DNA of 64,000 nucleotides from Pseudomonas sp. B33.4 (GTDB taxonomy: Bacteria > Pseudomonadota > Gammaproteobacteria > Pseudomonadales > Pseudomonadaceae): NCBI RefSeq assembly GCF_034555375.1, contig NZ_CP140706.1:1665001-1729000 (forward strand), given 5' to 3'. The notes below the pieces were generated by a model, which ran no database searches, was not told the DNA's origin, and was given only the letters and a program-made list of their open reading frames with translations. Of this stretch, positions 61,718 through 64,000 are shown in pieces; position 1 is the stretch's first letter; every line of letters starts with the position of its first letter. Both the position numbers and the translations under genes were made by a program.

Positions 61718-64000
61718 ATGCAAGGCAAGAACACTTCAGGAACCGATCTGGCACTCAACGAACAGTTGACCGTTGTGCTGATCTCTCACGAACGCCCGGC
61801 GTTTCTGCTTAGAGCCATTCGCTTTTACAGCAGCCTGCCGTGCAGAATTCTGGTGCTCGATTCATCGGCGGTGGCGCTGAAGGGCATTCCCGAGGAATTC
61901 ACCCGCGTGGATTATCAGCACTTGCCGCAGTTCGGCTACTGGGGGATTCGCGCCAAGCTGGCTTACGGTGTCGAGCAGCTGCAAACGCCTTACATGGTGT
62001 TTGCCGCCGACGATGACTTCCTTGTGCATGATGCCTTGTACGAAGCCGTGGCATTCATGGATGCCAACCCTGATTACAGCCTGTGTCATGGCTACAGCCT
62101 GATGTATCTGGCATTGGCCAACAGCGTCAATTACTACCGCCGTGACAAGAAAGTCTGCGAAGACTACTCGGCCGATCAGGCCGAGGAGCGCTTGCTCGAT
62201 TACATGCAACAGTACCTGCCGCCGTTCTATGCCGTGCAGCGTACGGCGATCTTGCGCGACTGGTATGCGGCCATGCCGCAAGACACGATCTTCCAGTGGC
62301 AGGAAGTCGGTCACACCTTTTACATGCTGGCCCGGGGCAAGGTGCGGATTCTGCCGATCCCGTATGTCGTGCGCGAAATCAACTACGAGCAGTCCGATCA
62401 CAACACCGAGATCTATCACACCCTGGCCTATATGGATGGCAAGAGCGTGGCCGGGCGCGAAGCGTTTGCCGAGTTCCTCGTGTCATTGCCGACCCAGCTC
62501 CAGCATCAGGATCCAGAGCAGGGCAAACAGTTTGCGCTGAAGAGTTTTGCCACGCTGGCCGAAAGCCTGCGGACCTACCGGGCACTCACCGCCGAGTTGA
62601 TCTTCGAGTCGACCTGGATCGATATCGAGACCGGCCCGCAGCGTCGGTTCGGGCCGAAGCAATACGTGGAAATGCCTTTCTATAACCAGGTGTTTTTCGA
62701 TCAACTGACGCAATTCGAATTTCTGTTGCACGCGATGCCGGCCGGACGCGTTCAGCTCAAAGAGCTGGAAGGCATTTGGGCTCGCCAGCAGAGCCTGATG
62801 CTGGCACGCAACAATGACACCCCGGAAAGCGTGCTCGACCGCTTGTGGCAGGCGCACGACGCCAACGTGTTCAATCGCGCGGTGATCAAGCAACTGCTCG
62901 TGCAATTGCAACCGCTGGACGAGGAAGACGACGCGCCAGTGCTGCGCGATTGGGTCGCGCGTCTGGACGCGGTGTTGCTCGAAGGGCATCAGCCGACATT
63001 CGCCAAAATGCTCACCGGCCGCCTGCTCGAGTGGCTCGCCGCGCGTGCGCCGGATACCGAGCAGGCCGCGGCGATTGCCCGTCACCTGGCAGACAATGCC
63101 GGTGGTCCGCAGTTCGGCATCTTTCTGCTCGATCTGGACAACGACATCGACAAGTTGCAAATCTCTCTGGACAGCTTGCTCGAAGGCCACAGCAAAGCCT
63201 TCAAGGTCGTGGTATTCACCACGGGTGAGCCGCCGGCTGCAACCACGGCACAAAATACCCTGCACTTTGTGCGAGTGACCCAAGGCAACTTCGTCGACAA
63301 GCTCAACCAGAGCGTTAATCAATCGACCTGCGACTGGCTGCTGCTGGTTGAGGCGGGTGAAGAATTCACGGCTGCCGGCCTGTTGCGTGCCGGCCTGGAA
63401 CTGATGGCTGCGCCAGGTGTGCGGGCGGTTGCCACCGATGAAATCCAGCGCCAGGAAAACGGGGCGCTGGTGGATATGTTCCGCCCGGGCTTCAACCTGG
63501 ACCTGCTGCAAAGCGTTCCGTCACTGATGGCTCGGCACTGGTTGATTCGTCGCGAAGTGCTGACAGGGCTCGGCGGTTATCAGGCCGATTTCAGCAAGGC
63601 GCTGGAGCTGGATGTGCTGCTGCGCATCATCGAGGAGGGTGGCCTCGACGGTCTGGCCCATCTCGATGAGCCCTTGCTGATCACCCGGGCGCCGGTGCTG
63701 GAAGAAAACCCTCACGAACGTCAGGCGCTGCTGCGCCACTTGGGCAATCGTGGTTACAAGGCTCAGGTCACTTCGACGCAGCCTGGCACCTGGCAGATTG
63801 ACTATCGTCATGCCGAGCGGCCGCTGGTCTCGGTGATTGTCGCCGCTGGCGACGATCTTGCCGCCTTGAAACGCTGCCTGGATGGCGTGCTGCTCAGAAC
63901 CCGTTACACCCGCTATGAGCTGTTGATTGCGGTCAACCCGAACTCGTCGGCCGAGGTCAACGACTGGTTGGCAACGCTGCACAACGGCAAAGTGCGGGTA
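61718..64000 (+). CDS. Second giant glycosyltransferase (3' truncated by window)
   Basis: From ATG 61718 the frame is open to the last base (761 codons, no stop). It begins with a TIGR00180-like glycosyltransferase domain (LTVVLISHERPAFLLRAIRF, DDD at 98-100), a helical middle, a degenerate GT-A-like part (about 450-700) and the start of a GT2 domain (PLVSVIVAAGDDLAALKRCL, about 711). The parts around FRPGFNLDLL and IDYRHAERPLVSVI match the same places in the 1197-residue enzyme upstream, so the two are modular paralogues. Probable transferase for the sugar made by this operon. Confidence 0.85.
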   Translation, partial: MQGKNTSGTDLALNEQLTVVLISHERPAFLLRAIRFYSSLPCRILVLDSSAVALKGIPEEFTRVDYQHLPQFGYWGIRAKLAYGVEQLQTPYMVFAADDDFLVHDALYEAVAFMDANPDYSLCHGYSLMYLALANSVNYYRRDKKVCEDYSADQAEERLLDYMQQYLPPFYAVQRTAILRDWYAAMPQDTIFQWQEVGHTFYMLARGKVRILPIPYVVREINYEQSDHNTEIYHTLAYMDGKSVAGREAFAEFLVSLPTQLQHQDPEQGKQFALKSFATLAESLRTYRALTAELIFESTWIDIETGPQRRFGPKQYVEMPFYNQVFFDQLTQFEFLLHAMPAGRVQLKELEGIWARQQSLMLARNNDTPESVLDRLWQAHDANVFNRAVIKQLLVQLQPLDEEDDAPVLRDWVARLDAVLLEGHQPTFAKMLTGRLLEWLAARAPDTEQAAAIARHLADNAGGPQFGIFLLDLDNDIDKLQISLDSLLEGHSKAFKVVVFTTGEPPAATTAQNTLHFVRVTQGNFVDKLNQSVNQSTCDWLLLVEAGEEFTAAGLLRAGLELMAAPGVRAVATDEIQRQENGALVDMFRPGFNLDLLQSVPSLMARHWLIRREVLTGLGGYQADFSKALELDVLLRIIEEGGLDGLAHLDEPLLITRAPVLEENPHERQALLRHLGNRGYKAQVTSTQPGTWQIDYRHAERPLVSVIVAAGDDLAALKRCLDGVLLRTRYTRYELLIAVNPNSSAEVNDWLATLHNGKVRV

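Noticed and set aside
62483..63511. 342-codon - strand frame near the right edge
   Set aside because: The + strand is one uninterrupted frame from 61718 to 64000 with glycosyltransferase motifs; the - strand frame is its shadow.
1..64000. tRNA, rRNA, prophage integrase or insertion sequence genes
   Set aside because: No cloverleaf, rRNA stretch, integrase or transposase reading frame was recognised on either strand by eye.

Overview
The window reads as a chromosome segment of a Pseudomonas of the fluorescens group. Evidence: high-GC coding with few gaps, many REP-type inverted repeats of the fluorescens kind, the PlpD patatin autotransporter, the phenylalanine hydroxylase cluster phhABC with its activator phhR, and gene orders that resemble what I recall from Pseudomonas genomes (recQ, MarR regulator, FimV-like, plpD; then TrkH, a Cpx-like two-component system, yciI and yciB). 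These are readings from recalled families; no database search was run.

Layout. 1-2124 is the C-terminal end of a large RTX adhesin cut by the window edge. 2453-17755 holds housekeeping and envelope genes: YbaN, an UPF0149 protein, RecQ, MarR, a FimV/HubP-like protein, PlpD, a Rdx-fold protein, an EamA exporter with an AraC regulator, an LpxH-like phosphoesterase, a pair of putative iron oxygenases (HD-domain and Mpo1-like), a second AraC regulator and TrkH. 17877-26698 holds a nitroreductase, a Cpx-like envelope stress operon (coiled-coil anchor protein, response regulator, Spy-like chaperone, sensor kinase), yciI-yciB, then PHP phosphatase, YciO, ScpA, ScpB and a DUF1289 protein. rluB follows.

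28308-36027 is the most accessory-looking stretch. It carries a 45-residue peptide gene beside an M29-type metallopeptidase-like gene, two overlapping small reading frames, a short leader peptide ahead of an AroP-type permease, a divergent serine hydroxymethyltransferase paralogue with changed active-site tyrosines, and a visibly AT-richer block with an XRE regulator, a VUT-family transporter with an extra N-terminal domain, and an E. coli-like QueC. Beyond it lie arfB, an MFS transporter, two small proteins and the phenylalanine catabolic cluster phhA-phhB-phhC facing phhR.

43164-51555 is the rod, ring and hook-junction flagellar operon flgFGHIJKL behind a canonical sigma-54 promoter. It is followed by a 1197-residue multidomain glycosyltransferase, a strong terminator, and a second sigma-54-like promoter driving a tightly overlapping operon: CDP-glucose synthesis (rfbF, rfbG), a 3,5-epimerase, a sugar C-methyltransferase, a PLP sugar aminotransferase, a NeuD-like acyltransferase, a CmcI-like methyltransferase and a second giant glycosyltransferase that runs off the window. 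I infer that this is a flagellin glycosylation island making an unusual CDP-activated, C-methylated, N-acylated amino-deoxy sugar. It is the best candidate here for an undescribed system; the peptide/M29 pair is the second.
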